64,000 nt of DNA from Nemophila menziesii. Lineage: Eukaryota > Streptophyta > Magnoliopsida > Boraginales > Hydrophyllaceae. Below the pieces are notes generated by a model. The model made no database searches and was not told the DNA's origin. It was given only the letters and a program-made list of their open reading frames with translations. The stretch is from NCBI GenBank assembly GCA_029959085.1, contig JARWIR010000002.1:59574154-59638153 (forward strand). The letters are read 5' to 3'. This document shows, piece after piece, positions 9,936-23,886 of the stretch. The first letter of the stretch is position 1, and each line of letters opens with the position of its first letter. Position numbers and translations under genes: made by a program.

Positions 9936-12067
9936 TACCAAAATGCTCTGGTTGTAACCGGACAACATTGAATATTGTAACATTTTTTAAATATTTTACT
10001 ATCTCAATTAATCGAATCTAAAGATTAGAAGTTTGTAAATAGAATGTGCACTTACTTATTGACTAAAGAGTAGCTTATTATTTTGTTTCTTAACTTTCCC
10101 ACATATATGAATGATAAATTTATTTTTGACTTTTTTCTTTTTATATAAGTCAAGTATTTTGAAATGTATGGTTGAAAAAAATATCATTTTCCCTATATTC
10201 AACATACCAATAACATTTTTTTATAGAGTATGATTTCTATTTCCAATAACTAATAGAATTTTATTTTAATAATAGAGATATTTTTTTTCAAGCCGTGTTA
10301 GTGATTGATTAGTACCAAATTTAAAATATTTTCAATATTGTTTAGATTTGTCATACCGATTAACATGGTTTCCCAAACTACTTGGTGATAGTTTATCTCT
10401 TTGAAAATGTTTCAATAATAAATATTTTGTATTGCTTACAATTGAAAGATATTTGTTGTTATTGTATTGTTTTATTTTTGTGAAGACGTGTGTTGTTTTT
10501 GTTAGAATATCAGTGACTTTAAGTTGTTAATTTATAAATAGTTTATAATATTATTGATATGATAATTGGTTTAGCCTACTCTTTATATTTCTATATTCAT
10601 AAAAAATTAATTGTCATGATGTACAATTACATAAATATTGACAATAGATTGATTTTAATGATACTTTTAATCATTTCTATAAAATTATAAAACACTTTTA
10701 TCAATTGTAAATTTATAATCTATTCAAATTACACGTTGTTGTTGTTTTCTTATTGTTTATAAATTTAAATTTGAATTTTAAATTTTAAATCCTGATTTAA
10801 AGATTAAAAAAATTAATTATGCCAAATCATTCTACCAATTAGGGTAATTGTTTTAGAAAGATGGAGTAACGAATTTAAAAACATGTCGTTAGGTATTTTT
10901 CAAATTTGAGAGGAAATAAATGGACTATAAAGCAATAATGAACACTTGAAATTCTTAATTTAATGCATCTAGGGATTTTTTTTGTAAAATGATATAAAAA
11001 TATAAGAATAACTAGATCACTACAAGGACTACATCACATGTATTTAGAGTTTTAGATGAAAAATTAATATTACGATTTATCCTATAATTCCTAATGTAAG
11101 GGTAACATATCACCCCATATCTTAAAAAAATCAACGTTGGTGTTGTTGTTTAGCGATCTAATCTTAAGATTTTTCGTAATAAGAGAAAGTAATATTGTAA
11201 TTTTTTACAAGTTTATCTTCTAAATAAAATTACAAAATATACTATTTAAAGAATAAATGTTGTTGCTAATGAAAATTGAGATAGGCGACATTAAGGACAC
11301 ACATAAGTCGTGAATGGGCTGTCTCTAGCGACAACGCACATGTATTCTTGCTATGTCTCGTAGCTAGAACAACACGTGGTATTACATTTTGTTATAAAAA
11401 ACATAAAAGTATATAAATAAAATAATTTAAGCCGTAATAGAATAAATTTTAAAAAGTTAGTGGGAGCAAACAAGATTTTAAAAAATTTGAGGATTAATTC
11501 ACTTATATATACAAAAGAGCAAATGAAGATCAATATAAGAAAATATAGAACTAAATTTTACCTGCTATCAAAAAATCAACGAAATAGCTAAAGACGAAAA
11601 AGAGGCCATAAATTTTTTAACTGAAACAGGTTTTTTCTTTTTTTTGATTGATTAATTTTATGTTGAAAATGAATATTTTCCATGCTTAAGTGATTTTGTA
11701 CTATTCTTCTGGACGATTCTTTACGAATTCTAAAATCACTTGGACTCCTCTCATGACCAAAGTATGATTCACATCGGTTTATGTACAATACAATGAAATA
11801 TGAAATAGATAATATGAGAAATCTGAATATTTTTGATAAAAAGATGGATAAAGGCCGCGACATTGTTTGGGAGAGGCTAGGGTTTTGTTCTTGGAACTTA
11901 TGTTTAAATTGTAAATCTAATAACTTTAATATATATTTTCTATAGTGTAAAAATTGAGCCCAATCTGAAATTTTGAGGTACAAACTAAGCCCAGCTTGAG
12001 ATTAAAAGAAAGCTCATTGTAGTATTAATAATACAACTTGAAAAAATTGGGTCTCATAGTCAGATTT
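9936..12067. repeat. Satellite unit 6 (L type)
   Basis: 2,132-bp long unit with L segment 11384-11634 and ORF 11588-11863. Private changes: accggacaac near 9958, ttggtgttg near 11138, ggccataaa at 11606, gaccaaag near 11757, and a hairpin arm change (aatacaac) near 12033. The junction beside the segment reads ttcttt where others have ttcctt. Confidence 0.95.
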
Positions 12068-13952
12068 TACCAAAATACTCTGGTTGGTACCAAACAACAT
12101 AGAATATTGTAACATTTTTTTAATATTTTACTTTCTCAATTTATCGAATCTAAAGATTAGAAGTTTGTAAATAGAATGTGTACTTACTTATAGACTAAAG
12201 AGTAGCTTATTATTTTGTTTCTTAACTTTCCCACATATATGAATGATAAATTTATTTTTGACTATTTTCTTTTTATATAAGTCAAGTATTTTGAAATGTA
12301 TGGTTGAAAAAAATATCATTTTCCCTATATTCAACATACCAATAACATTTTTTTATAGAGTATGATTTCTATTTCCAATAACTAATAGAATTTTATTTTA
12401 CTAATAGAGATATTTTTTTTCAGGTCGTGTTAGTGATTGATTAGTACCAAATTTAAAATATTTTCAATATTGTTTAGATTTGTCATACCGTGGTTTCCCA
12501 AACTACTTGGTGATAGTTTATCTCTTTGAAAATGTTTCAATAATAAATATTTTGTACTGCTTACAATTGAAAGATATTTGTTGTTATTGTGTTGTTTTAT
12601 TTTTGTGAAGACGTGTGTTGTTTTTGTTAGAATATCAGTGACTTTAAAATCTTAATTTATAAATAGTTTATAATATTATTGATATGATAATTGGTTTAGC
12701 CCTACTCTTTATATTTCTATAATCATAAAAAATTAATTGTCATGATGTACAATTACATTAACATTGACAATAGATTGATTTTAATGATACTTTTAATCAT
12801 TTCTATAAAATTATAGAACACTTTTATCAATTGTAAATTTATAATCTATTCAAATTACACGTTGTTGTTGTTTTCTTATTGTTTATAAATTTAAATTTGA
12901 ATTTTAAATTTTAAATCCTGATTTAAAGATTAAAAAAATTCATAATGCCAAATCATTCTACCAATTAGGGTAATTGTTTTAGAAAGATGGAGTAACGAAT
13001 GTAAAAACATGTTGTTAGGTATTTTTCAAATTTGAGAGGAAATAAATGGACTATAAAGCAATAATGAACACTTGAAATTCTTAACTTAATGCATCTAGGG
13101 ATTTATTTTGTAAAATGATATAAAAATATAAGAATAACTAGATCACTACAAGGACTACATCACATGTATTTAGAATTTTAGATAAAAAATAAATATTACG
13201 ATATATCCTATAATTCCTAATGTAAGGGTAACATATCACCCCATATCTTAAAAAAATCAACGTTGTTGTTATTGTTTAGTGATATAATCTTGTGAAACAT
13301 TAAGATTTTTCGTAATAAGAGAAAGTAATATTGTAAATTTTTACAAGTTTATCTTTTAAATAAAATTACAAAATATACTATTTAAAGAATAAATGTTGTT
13401 GCTAATGAAAATTGAGATAGACGACATAAATGACGCACATAAGTCGTGAATGGGCTGTCTCTAGCGACAACGCACATGTATTCTTGCTATGTCTCGTAGC
13501 TAGAACAACACGTGGTATTTTCCTTTTTTTGATTGATTAATTTTATGTTGAAAATGAATATTTTCCATGTTTAAGTGATGTTGTACTATTCTTGTGGACG
13601 ATTCTTTACCAATTCTAAAATCAATTGGACTCCTCTCATGATAGAAGTATGATTCACATCGGTTTATGTACAATACAATGAAATATGAAATAGATAATAT
13701 GAGAAATTTGAATATTTTTGATAAAAAGATGGATAAAGGCAGAGACATTGTTTGGGAGAGGCTATGGTTTTGTTCTTAGAACTTATGTTTACATTGTAAA
13801 TCTAATAAATTTAATATAGATTTTCTATAGTGTAAAAATTGAGCCCAATATGAAATTATGAGGTCTAAATTAAGCCCAGCTTGAGATTAAAAGAAAGCTC
13901 AATGTAGTATTACTAATACTACTTGAAACAATTGGGTCTCATAGTCAGATTT
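12068..13952. repeat. Satellite unit 7 (S, 7-bp deletion; first unit of duplicated block)
   Basis: 1,885-bp unit, deletion at 12490/12491. Shares with unit 10 alone the variants aaaatcttaat (about 12647), tagaattttag (about 13171) and ataaatgacg (about 13427). ORF 13500-13748. Confidence 0.95.
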
Positions 13953-16084
13953 TACCAAAATGCTCTGGTTGTAACCGAACAACATAGAATATTGTAACAT
14001 TTTTTAAATATTTTACTATCTCAATTAATCGAATCTAAAGATTAGAAGTTTGTAAATAGAATGTGCACTTACTTATTAACTAAAGAGTAGCTTATTATTT
14101 TGTTTCTTAACTTTCCCACATATATGAATGATAAATTTATTTTTGACTTTTTTCTTTTTATATAAGTCAAGTATTTTGAAATGTATGGTTGAAAAAAATA
14201 TCATTTTCCCTATATTCAACATACCAATAACATTTTTTTATAGAGTATGATTTCTATTTCCAATAACTAATAGAATTTTATTTTACTAATAGAGATATTT
14301 TTTTTCAGGTCGTGTTAGTGATTGATTAGTACCAAATTTAAAATATTTTCAATATTGTTTAGATTTGTCATACCGATTAACGTGGTTTCCCAAACTACTT
14401 GGTGATAGTTTATCTCTTTGAAAATGTTTCAATAATAAATATTTTGTATTGCTTACAATTGAAAGATATTTGTTGTTATTGTGTTGTTTTATTTTTGTGA
14501 AGACGTGTGTTGTTTTTGTTAGAATATCAGTGACTTTAAAATGTTAATTTATAAATAGTTTATAATATTATTGATATGATAATTGGTTTAGCCCTACTCT
14601 TTATATTTCTATAATCATAAAAAATTAATTGTCATGATGTACAATTACATTAACATTGACAATAGATTGATTTTAATGATACTTTTAATCATTTCTATAA
14701 AATTATAGAACACTTTTATCAATTGTAAATTTATAATCTATTCAAATTACACGTTGTTGTTGTTTTCTTATTGTTTATAAATTTAAATTTGAATTTTAAA
14801 TTTTAAATCCTGATTTAAAGATTAAAAAAATTAATTATGCCAAATCATTCTACCAATTAGGGTAATTGTTTTAGAAAGATGGAGTAACGAATTTAAAAAC
14901 ATGTCGTTAGGTATTTTTCAAATTTGAGAGGAAATAAATGGACTATAAAGCAATAATGAACACTTGAAATTCTTAATTTAATGCATCTAGGGATTTTTTT
15001 TGTAAAATGATATAAAAATATAAGAATAACTAGATCACTACAAGGACTACATCACATGTATTTAGAGTTTTAGATGAAAAATTAATATTACGATTTATCC
15101 TATAATTCCTAATGTAAGGGTAACATATCACCCCATATCTTAAAAAAATCAACGTTGTTGTTGTTGTTTAGCGATCTAATCTTAAGATTTTTCGTAATAA
15201 GAGAAAGTAATATTGTAATTTTTTACAAGTTTATCTTCTAAATAAAATTACAAAATATACTATTTAAAGAATAAATGTTGTTGCTAATGAAAATTGAGAT
15301 AGGCGACATTAAGGACACACATAAGTCGTGAATGGGCTGTCTCTAGCGACAACGCACATGTATTCTTGCTATGTCTCGTAGCTAGAACGACACGTGGTAT
15401 TACATTTTGTTATAAAAAACATAAAAGTATATAAATAAAATAATTTAAGCCGTAATAGAATAAATTTTAAAAAGTTAGTTGGAGCAAACGAGATTTTAAA
15501 AAATTTGAGGATTAATTCACTTATATATACAAAATAGCAAATGAAGATCAATATAAGAAAATATAGAACTAAATTTTACCTGCTATCAAAAAATCAACGA
15601 AATAGCTAAAGACGAAAAAGAGGCCGTAAATTTTTTAACTGAAACAGGTTTTTTCCTTTTTTTGATTGATTAATTTTATGTTGAAAATGAATATTTTCCA
15701 TGCTTAAGTGATTTTGTACTATTCTTCTGGACGATTCTTTACGAATTCTAAAATCACTTCGACTCCTCTCATGACCGAAGTATGATTCACATCGGTTTAT
15801 GTACAATACAATGAAATATGAAATAGATAATATGAGAAATCTGAATATTTTTGATAAAAAGATGGATAAAGGCCGCGACATTGTTTGGGAGAGGCTAGGG
15901 TTTTGTTCTTGGAACTTATGTTTAAATTGTAAATCTAATAACTTTAATATATATTTTCTATAGTGTAAAAATTGAGCCAATCTGAAATTTTGAGGTACAA
16001 ACTAAGCCCAGCTTGAGATTAAAAGAAAGCTCATTGTAGTATTAATAATACTACTTGAAAAAATTGGGTCTCATAGTCAGATTT
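13953..16084. repeat. Satellite unit 8 (L type)
   Basis: 2,132-bp long unit with L segment 15402-15652 and ORF 15606-15881. Variants shared only with unit 11: agaacgacacg (about 15386), gcaaacgag (about 15485), aaaatagc (about 15532) and a lost C in gagccaatctg (about 15974). The last change destroys one minus-strand TGGGCT motif. Confidence 0.95.
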
Positions 16085-17976
16085 TACCAAAATACTCTGG
16101 TTGGTACCAAACAACATAGAATATTGTAACATTTTTTTAATATTTTACTTTCTCAATTTATCGAATCTAAAGATTAGAAGTTTGTAAATAGAATGTGTAC
16201 TTACTTATAGACTAAAGAGTAGCTTATTATTTTGTTTCTTAACTTTCCCACATATATGAATGATAAATTTATTTTTGACTATTTTCTTTTTATATAAGTC
16301 AAGTATTTTGAAATGTATGGTTGAAAAAAATATCATTTTCCCTATATTCAACATACCAATAACATTTTTTTATAGAGTATGATTTCTATTTCCAATAACT
16401 AATAGAATTTTATTTTACTAATAGAGATATTTTTTTTCAGGTCGTGTTAGTGATTGATTAGTACCAAATTTAAAATATTTTCAATATTGTTTAGATTTGT
16501 CATACCGATTAACGTGGTTTCCCAAACTACTTGGTGATAGTTTATCTCTTTGAAAATGTTTCAATAATAAATATTTTGTATTGCTTACAATTGAAAGATA
16601 TTTGTTGTTATTGTGTTGTTTTATTTTTGTGAAGACGTGTGTTGTTTTTGTTAGAATATCAGTGACTTTAAAATGTTAATTTATAAATAGTTTATAATAT
16701 TATTGATATGATAATTGGTTTAGCCCTACTCTTTATATTTCTATAATCATAAAAAATTAATTGTCATGATGTACAATTACATTAACATTGACAATAGATT
16801 GATTTTAATGATACTTTTAATCATTTCTATAAAATTATAGAACACTTTTATCAATTGTAAATTTATAATCTATTCAAATTACACGTTGTTGTTGTTTTCT
16901 TATTGTTTATAAATTTAAATTTGAATTTTAAATTTTAAATCCTGATTTAAAGATTAAAAAAATTCATAATGCCAAATCATTCTACCAATTAGGGTAATTG
17001 TTTTAGAAAGATGGAGTAACGAATGTAAAAACATGTTGTTAGGTATTTTTCAAATTTGAGAGGAAATAAATGGACTATAAAGCAATAATGAACACTTGAA
17101 ATTCTTAACTTAATGCATCTAGGGATTTATTTTGTAAAATGATATAAAAATATAAGAATAACTAGATCACTACAAGGACTACATCACATGTATTTAGAGT
17201 TTTAGATAAAAAATAAATATTACGATATATCCTATAATTCCTAATGTAAGGGTAACATATCACCCCATATCTTAAAAAAATCAACGTTGTTGTTATTGTT
17301 TAGTGATCTAATCTTGTGAAACATTAAGATTTTTCGTAATAAGAGAAAGTAATATTGTAAATTTTTACAAGTTTATCTTTTAAATAAAATTACAAAATAT
17401 ACTATTTAAAGAATAAATGTTGTTGCTAATGAAAATTGAGATAGACGACATAAAGGACGCACATAAGTCGTGAATGGGCTGTCTCTAGCGACAACGCACA
17501 TGTATTCTTGCTATGTCTCGTAGCTAGAACAACACGTGGTATTTTCCTTTTTTTGATTGATTAATTTTATGTTGAAAATGAATATATTCCATGTTTAAGT
17601 GATGTTGTACTATTCTTGTGGACGATTCTTTACCAATTCTAAAATCAATTGGACTCCTCTCATGATAGAAGTATGATTCACATCGGTTTATGTACAATAC
17701 AATGAAATATGAAATAGATAATATGAGAAATTTGAATATTTTTGATAAAAAGATGGATAAAGGCAGAGACATTGTTTGGGAGAGGCTATGGTTTTGTTCT
17801 TAGAACTTATGTTTACATTGTAAATCTAATAAATTTAATATAGATTTTCTATACTGTAAAAATTTAGCCCAATATGAAATTATGAGGTCTAAATTAAGCC
17901 CAGCTTGAGATTAAAAGAAAGCTCAATGTAGTATTACTAATACTACTTGAAACAATTGGGTCTCATAGTTAGATTT
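16085..17976. repeat. Satellite unit 9 (S type)
   Basis: 1,892-bp unit. Variants aatatattcc (about 17581) and ctatactgtaaaaatttagc (about 17850-17870) are shared with unit 12, and with unit 13 apart from one base. Private C-to-T near 17970 (catagttag). ORF 17524-17772, with Y for N in the MENIHF motif. Confidence 0.95.
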
Positions 17977-19861
17977 TACCAAAATGCTCTGGTTGTAACC
18001 GAACAACATTGAATATTGTAACATTTTTTAAATATTTTACTATCTCAATTAATCGAATCTAAAGATTAGAAGTTTGTAAATAGAATGTGCACTTACTTAT
18101 TGACTAAAGAGTAGCTTATTATTTTGTTTCTTAACTTTCCCACATATATGAATGATAAATTTATTTTTGACTTTTTTCTTTTTATATAAGTCAAGTATTT
18201 TGAAATGTATGGTTGAAAAAAATATCATTTTCCCTATATTCAACATACCAATAACATTTTTTTATAGAGTATGATTTCTATTTCCAATAACTAATAGAAT
18301 TTTATTTTACTAATAGAGATATTTTTTTTCAGGTCGTGTTAGTGATTGATTAGTACCAAATTTAAAATATTTTCAATATTGTTTAGATTTGTCATACCGT
18401 GGTTTCCCAAACTACTTGGTGATAGTTTATCTCTTTGAAAATGTTTCAATAATAAATATTTTGTACTGCTTACAATTGAAAGATATTTGTTGTTATTGTG
18501 TTGTTTTATTTTTGTGAAGACGTGTGTTGTTTTTGTTAGAATATCAGTGACTTTAAAATCTTAATTTATAAATAGTTTATAATATTATTGATATGATAAT
18601 TGGTTTAGCCCTACTCTTTATATTTCTATAATCATAAAAAATTAATTGTCATGATGTACAATTACATTAACATTGACAATAGATTGATTTTAATGATACT
18701 TTTAATCATTTCTATAAAATTATAGAACACTTTTATCAATTGTAAATTTATAATCTATTCAAATTACACGTTGTTGTTGTTTTCTTATTGTTTATAAATT
18801 TAAATTTGAATTTTAAATTTTAAATCCTGATTTAAAGATTAAAAAAATTCATAATGCCAAATCATTCTACCAATTAGGGTAATTGTTTTAGAAAGATGGA
18901 GTAACGAATGTAAAAACATGTTGTTAGGTATTTTTCAAATTTGAGAGGAAATAAATGGACTATAAAGCAATAATGAACACTTGAAATTCTTAACTTAATG
19001 CATCTAGGGATTTATTTTGTAAAATGATATAAAAATATAAGAATAACTAGATCACTACAAGGACTACATCACATGTATTTAGAATTTTAGATAAAAAATA
19101 AATATTACGATATATCCTATAATTCCTAATGTAAGGGTAACATATCACCCCATATCTTAAAAAAATCAACGTTGTTGTTATTGTTTAGTGATATAATCTT
19201 GTGAAACATTAAGATTTTTCGTAATAAGAGAAAGTAATATTGTAAATTTTTACAAGTTTATCTTTTAAATAAAATTACAAAATATACTATTTAAAGAATA
19301 AATGTTGTTGCTAATGAAAATTGAGATAGACGACATAAATGACGCACATAAGTCGTGAATGGGCTGTCTCTAGCGACAACGCACATGTATTCTTGCTATG
19401 TCTCGTAGCTAGAACAACACGTGGTATTTTCCTTTTTTTGATTGATTAATTTTATGTTGAAAATGAATATTTTCCATGTTTAAGTGATGTTGTACTATTC
19501 TTGTGGACGATTCTTTACCAATTCTAAAATCAATTGGACTCCTCTCATGATAGAAGTATGATTCACATCGGTTTATGTACAATACAATGAAATATGAAAT
19601 AGATAATATGAGAAATTTGAATATTTTTGATAAAAAGATGGATAAAGGCAGAGACATTGTTTGGGAGAGGCTATGGTTTTGTTCTTAGAACTTATGTTTA
19701 CATTGTAAATCTAATAAATTTAATATAGATTTTCTATAGTGTAAAAATTGAGCCCAATATGAAATTATGAGGTCTAAATTAAGCCCAGCTTGAGATTAAA
19801 AGAAAGCTCAATGTAGTATTACTAATACTACTTGAAACAATTGGGTCTCATAGTCAGATTT
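17977..19861. repeat. Satellite unit 10 (S, 7-bp deletion; chimeric junction unit)
   Basis: 1,885-bp unit whose first ~200 bp match the start of unit 13 (gctctggttgtaaccg, gtgcacttacttattgac, tgactttttt). The rest matches unit 7 (deletion at 18399/18400, ttgtactgc, aaaatcttaat, ataaatgacg). The switch falls between about 18176 and 18399. ORF 19409-19657. Confidence 0.93.
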
Positions 19862-21994
19862 TACCAAAATGCTCTGGTTGTAACCGAACAACATAGAATA
19901 TTGTAACATTTTTTAAATATTTTACTATCTCAATTAATCGAATCTAAAGATTAGAAGTTTGTAAATAGAATGTGCACTTACTTATTAACTAAAGAGTAGC
20001 TTATTATTTTGTTTCTTAACTTTCCCACATATATGAATGATAAATTTATTTTTGACTTTTTTCTTTTTATATAAGTCAAGTATTTTGAAATGTATGGTTG
20101 AAAAAAATATCATTTTCCCTATATTCAACATACCAATAACATTTTTTTATAGAGTATGATTTCTATTTCCAATAACTAATAGAATTTTATTTTACTAATA
20201 GAGATATTTTTTTTCAGGTCGTGTTAGTGATTGATTAGTACCAAATTTAAAATATTTTCAATATTGTTTAGATTTGTCATACCGATTAACGTGGTTTCCC
20301 AAACTACTTGGTGATAGTTTATCTCTTTGAAAATGTTTCAATAATAAATATTTTGTATTGCTTACAATTGAAAGATATTTGTTGTTATTGTGTTGTTTTA
20401 TTTTTGTGAAGACGTGTGTTGTTTTTGTTAGAATATCAGTGACTTTAAAATGTTAATTTATAAATAGTTTATAATATTATTGATATGATAATTGGTTTAG
20501 CCCTACTCTTTATATTTCTATAATCATAAAAAATTAATTGTCATGATGTACAATTACATTAACATTGACAATAGATTGATTTTAATGATACTTTTAATCA
20601 TTTCTATAAAATTATAGAACACTTTTATCAATTGTAAATTTATAATCTATTCAAATTACACGTTGTTGTTGTTTTCTTATTGTTTATAAATTTAAATTTG
20701 AATTTTAAATTTTAAATCCTGATTTAAAGATTAAAAAAATTAATTATGCCAAATCATTCTACCAATTAGGGTAATTGTTTTAGAAAGATGGAGTAACGAA
20801 TTTAAAAACATGTCGTTAGGTATTTTTCAAATTTGAGAGGAAATAAATGGACTATAAAGCAATAATGAACACTTGAAATTCTTAATTTAATGCATCTAGG
20901 GATTTTTTTTGTAAAATGATATAAAAATATAAGAATAACTAGATCACTACAAGGACTACATCACATGTATTTAGAGTTTTAGATGAAAAATTAATATTAC
21001 GATTTATCCTATAATTCCTAATGTAAGGGTAACATATCACCCCATATCTTAAAAAAATCAACGTTGTTGTTGTTGTTTAGCGATCTAATCTTAAGATTTT
21101 TCGTAATAAGAGAAAGTAATATTGTAATTTTTTACAAGTTTATCTTCTAAATAAAATTACAAAATATACTATTTAAAGAATAAATGTTGTTGCTAATGAA
21201 AATTGAGATAGGCGACATTAAGGACACACATAAGTCGTGAATGGGCTGTCTCTAGCGACAACGCACATGTATTCTTGCTATGTCTCGTAGCTAGAACGAC
21301 ACGTGGTATTACATTTTGTTATAAAAAACATAAAAGTATATAAATAAAATAATTTAAGCCGTAATAGAATAAATTTTAAAAAGTTAGTTGGAGCAAACGA
21401 GATTTTAAAAAATTTGAGGATTAATTCACTTATATATACAAAATAGCAAATGAAGATCAATATAAGAAAATATAGAACTAAATTTTACCTGCTATCAAAA
21501 AATCAACGAAATAGCTAAAGACGAAAAAGAGGCCGTAAATTTTTTCAACTGAAACAGGTTTTTTCCTTTTTTTGATTGATTAATTTTATGTTGAAAATGA
21601 ATATTTTCCATGCTTAAGTGATTTTGTACTATTCTTCTGGACGATTCTTTACGAATTCTAAAATCACTTCGACTCCTCTCATGACCGAAGTATGATTCAC
21701 ATCGGTTTATGTACAATACAATGAAATATGAAATAGATAATATGAGAAATCTGAATATTTTTGATAAAAAGATGGATAAAGGCCGCGACATTGTTTGGGA
21801 GAGGCTAGGGTTTTGTTCTTGGAACTTATGTTTAAATTGTAAATCTAATAACTTTAATATATATTTTCTATAGTGTAAAAATTGAGCCAATCTGAAATTT
21901 TGAGGTACAAACTAAGCCCAGCTTGAGATTAAAAGAAAGCTCATTGTAGTATTAATAATACTACTTGAAAAAATTGGGTCTCATAGTCAGATTT
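19862..21994. repeat. Satellite unit 11 (L type)
   Basis: 2,133-bp long unit with L segment 21311-21562. It is a near copy of unit 8. The extra C at 21546 shifts the ORF tail, so the minus-strand ORF is 21495-21791 (98 codons, ending ...SLAISLIF) and loses the usual RPLFRL end. Confidence 0.95.
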
Positions 21995-23886
21995 TACCAA
22001 AATACTCTGGTTGGTACCAAACAACATAGAATATTGTAACATTTTTTTAATATTTTACTTTCTCAATTTATCGAATCTAAAGATTAGAAGTTTGTAAATA
22101 GAATGTGTACTTACTTATAGACTAAAGAGTAGCTTATTATTTTGTTTCTTAACTTTCCCACATATATGAATGATAAATTTATTTTTGACTATTTTCTTTT
22201 TATATAAGTCAAGTATTTTGAAATGTATGGTTGAAAAAAATATCATTTTCCCTATATTCAACATACCAATAACATTTTTTTATAGAGTATGATTTCTATT
22301 TCCAATAACTAATAGAATTTTATTTTACTAATAGAGATATTTTTTTTCAGGTCGTGTTAGTGATTGATTAGTACCAAATTTAAAATATTTTCAATATTGT
22401 TTAGATTTGTCATACCGATTAACGTGGTTTCCCAAACTACTTGGTGATAGTTTATCTCTTTGAAAATGTTTCAATAATAAATATTTTGTATTGCTTACAA
22501 TTGAAAGATATTTGTTGTTATTGTGTTGTTTTATTTTTGTGAAGACGTGTGTTGTTTTTGTTAGAATATCAGTGACTTTAAAATGTTAATTTATAAATAG
22601 TTTATAATATTATTGATATGATAATTGGTTTAGCCCTACTCTTTATATTTCTATAATCATAAAAAATTAATTGTCATGATGTACAATTACATTAACATTG
22701 ACAATAGATTGATTTTAATGATACTTTTAATCATTTCTATAAAATTATAGAACACTTTTATCAATTGTAAATTTATAATCTATTCAAATTACACGTTGTT
22801 GTTGTTTTCTTATTGTTTATAAATTTAAATTTGAATTTTAAATTTTAAATCCTGATTTAAAGATTAAAAAAATTCATAATGCCAAATCATTCTACCAATT
22901 AGGGTAATTGTTTTAGAAAGATGGAGTAACGAATGTAAAAACATGTTGTTAGGTATTTTTCAAATTTGAGAGGAAATAAATGGACTATAAAGCAATAATG
23001 AACACTTGAAATTCTTAACTTAATGCATCTAGGGATTTATTTTGTAAAATGATATAAAAATATAAGAATAACTAGATCACTACAAGGACTACATCACATG
23101 TATTTAGAGTTTTAGATAAAAAATAAATATTACGATATATCCTATAATTCCTAATGTAAGGGTAACATATCACCCCATATCTTAAAAAAATCAACGTTGT
23201 TGTTATTGTTTAGTGATCTAATCTTGTGAAACATTAAGATTTTTCGTAATAAGAGAAAGTAATATTGTAAATTTTTACAAGTTTATCTTTTAAATAAAAT
23301 TACAAAATATACTATTTAAAGAATAAATGTTGTTGCTAATGAAAATTGAGATAGACGACATAAAGGACGCACATAAGTCGTGAATGGGCTGTCTCTAGCG
23401 ACAACGCACATGTATTCTTGCTATGTCTCGTAGCTAGAACAACACGTGGTATTTTCCTTTTTTTGATTGATTAATTTTATGTTGAAAATGAATATATTCC
23501 ATGTTTAAGTGATGTTGTACTATTCTTGTGGACGATTCTTTACCAATTCTAAAATCAATTGGACTCCTCTCATGATAGAAGTATGATTCACATCGGTTTA
23601 TGTACAATACAATGAAATATGAAATAGATAATATGAGAAATTTGAATATTTTTGATAAAAAGATGGATAAAGGCAGAGACATTGTTTGGGAGAGGCTATG
23701 GTTTTGTTCTTAGAACTTATGTTTACATTGTAAATCTAATAAATTTAATATAGATTTTCTATACTGTAAAAATTTAGCCCAATATGAAATTATGAGGTCT
23801 AAATTAAGCCCAGCTTGAGATTAAAAGAAAGCTCAATGTAGTATTACTAATACTACTTGAAACAATTGGGTCTCATAGTCAGATTT
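21995..23886. repeat. Satellite unit 12 (S type)
   Basis: 1,892-bp unit, near copy of unit 9 and also very close to unit 13 (aatatattcc, actgtaaaaatttag). ORF 23434-23682. Confidence 0.95.

Larger units (their letters stand above)
12400..18305. repeat. Higher-order repeat S-L-S, copy A (approximate ends)
   Basis: Units 7 (most), 8, 9 and the start of 10 reappear 5,909-5,910 bp downstream with the same private variants. Unit 7 to unit 10 landmarks are 5,909 bp apart, as are units 8 and 11. Units 9 and 12 are 5,910 bp apart because of one inserted C at 21546. The left end is placed in unit 7 before the first shared private variant. Confidence 0.85.
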
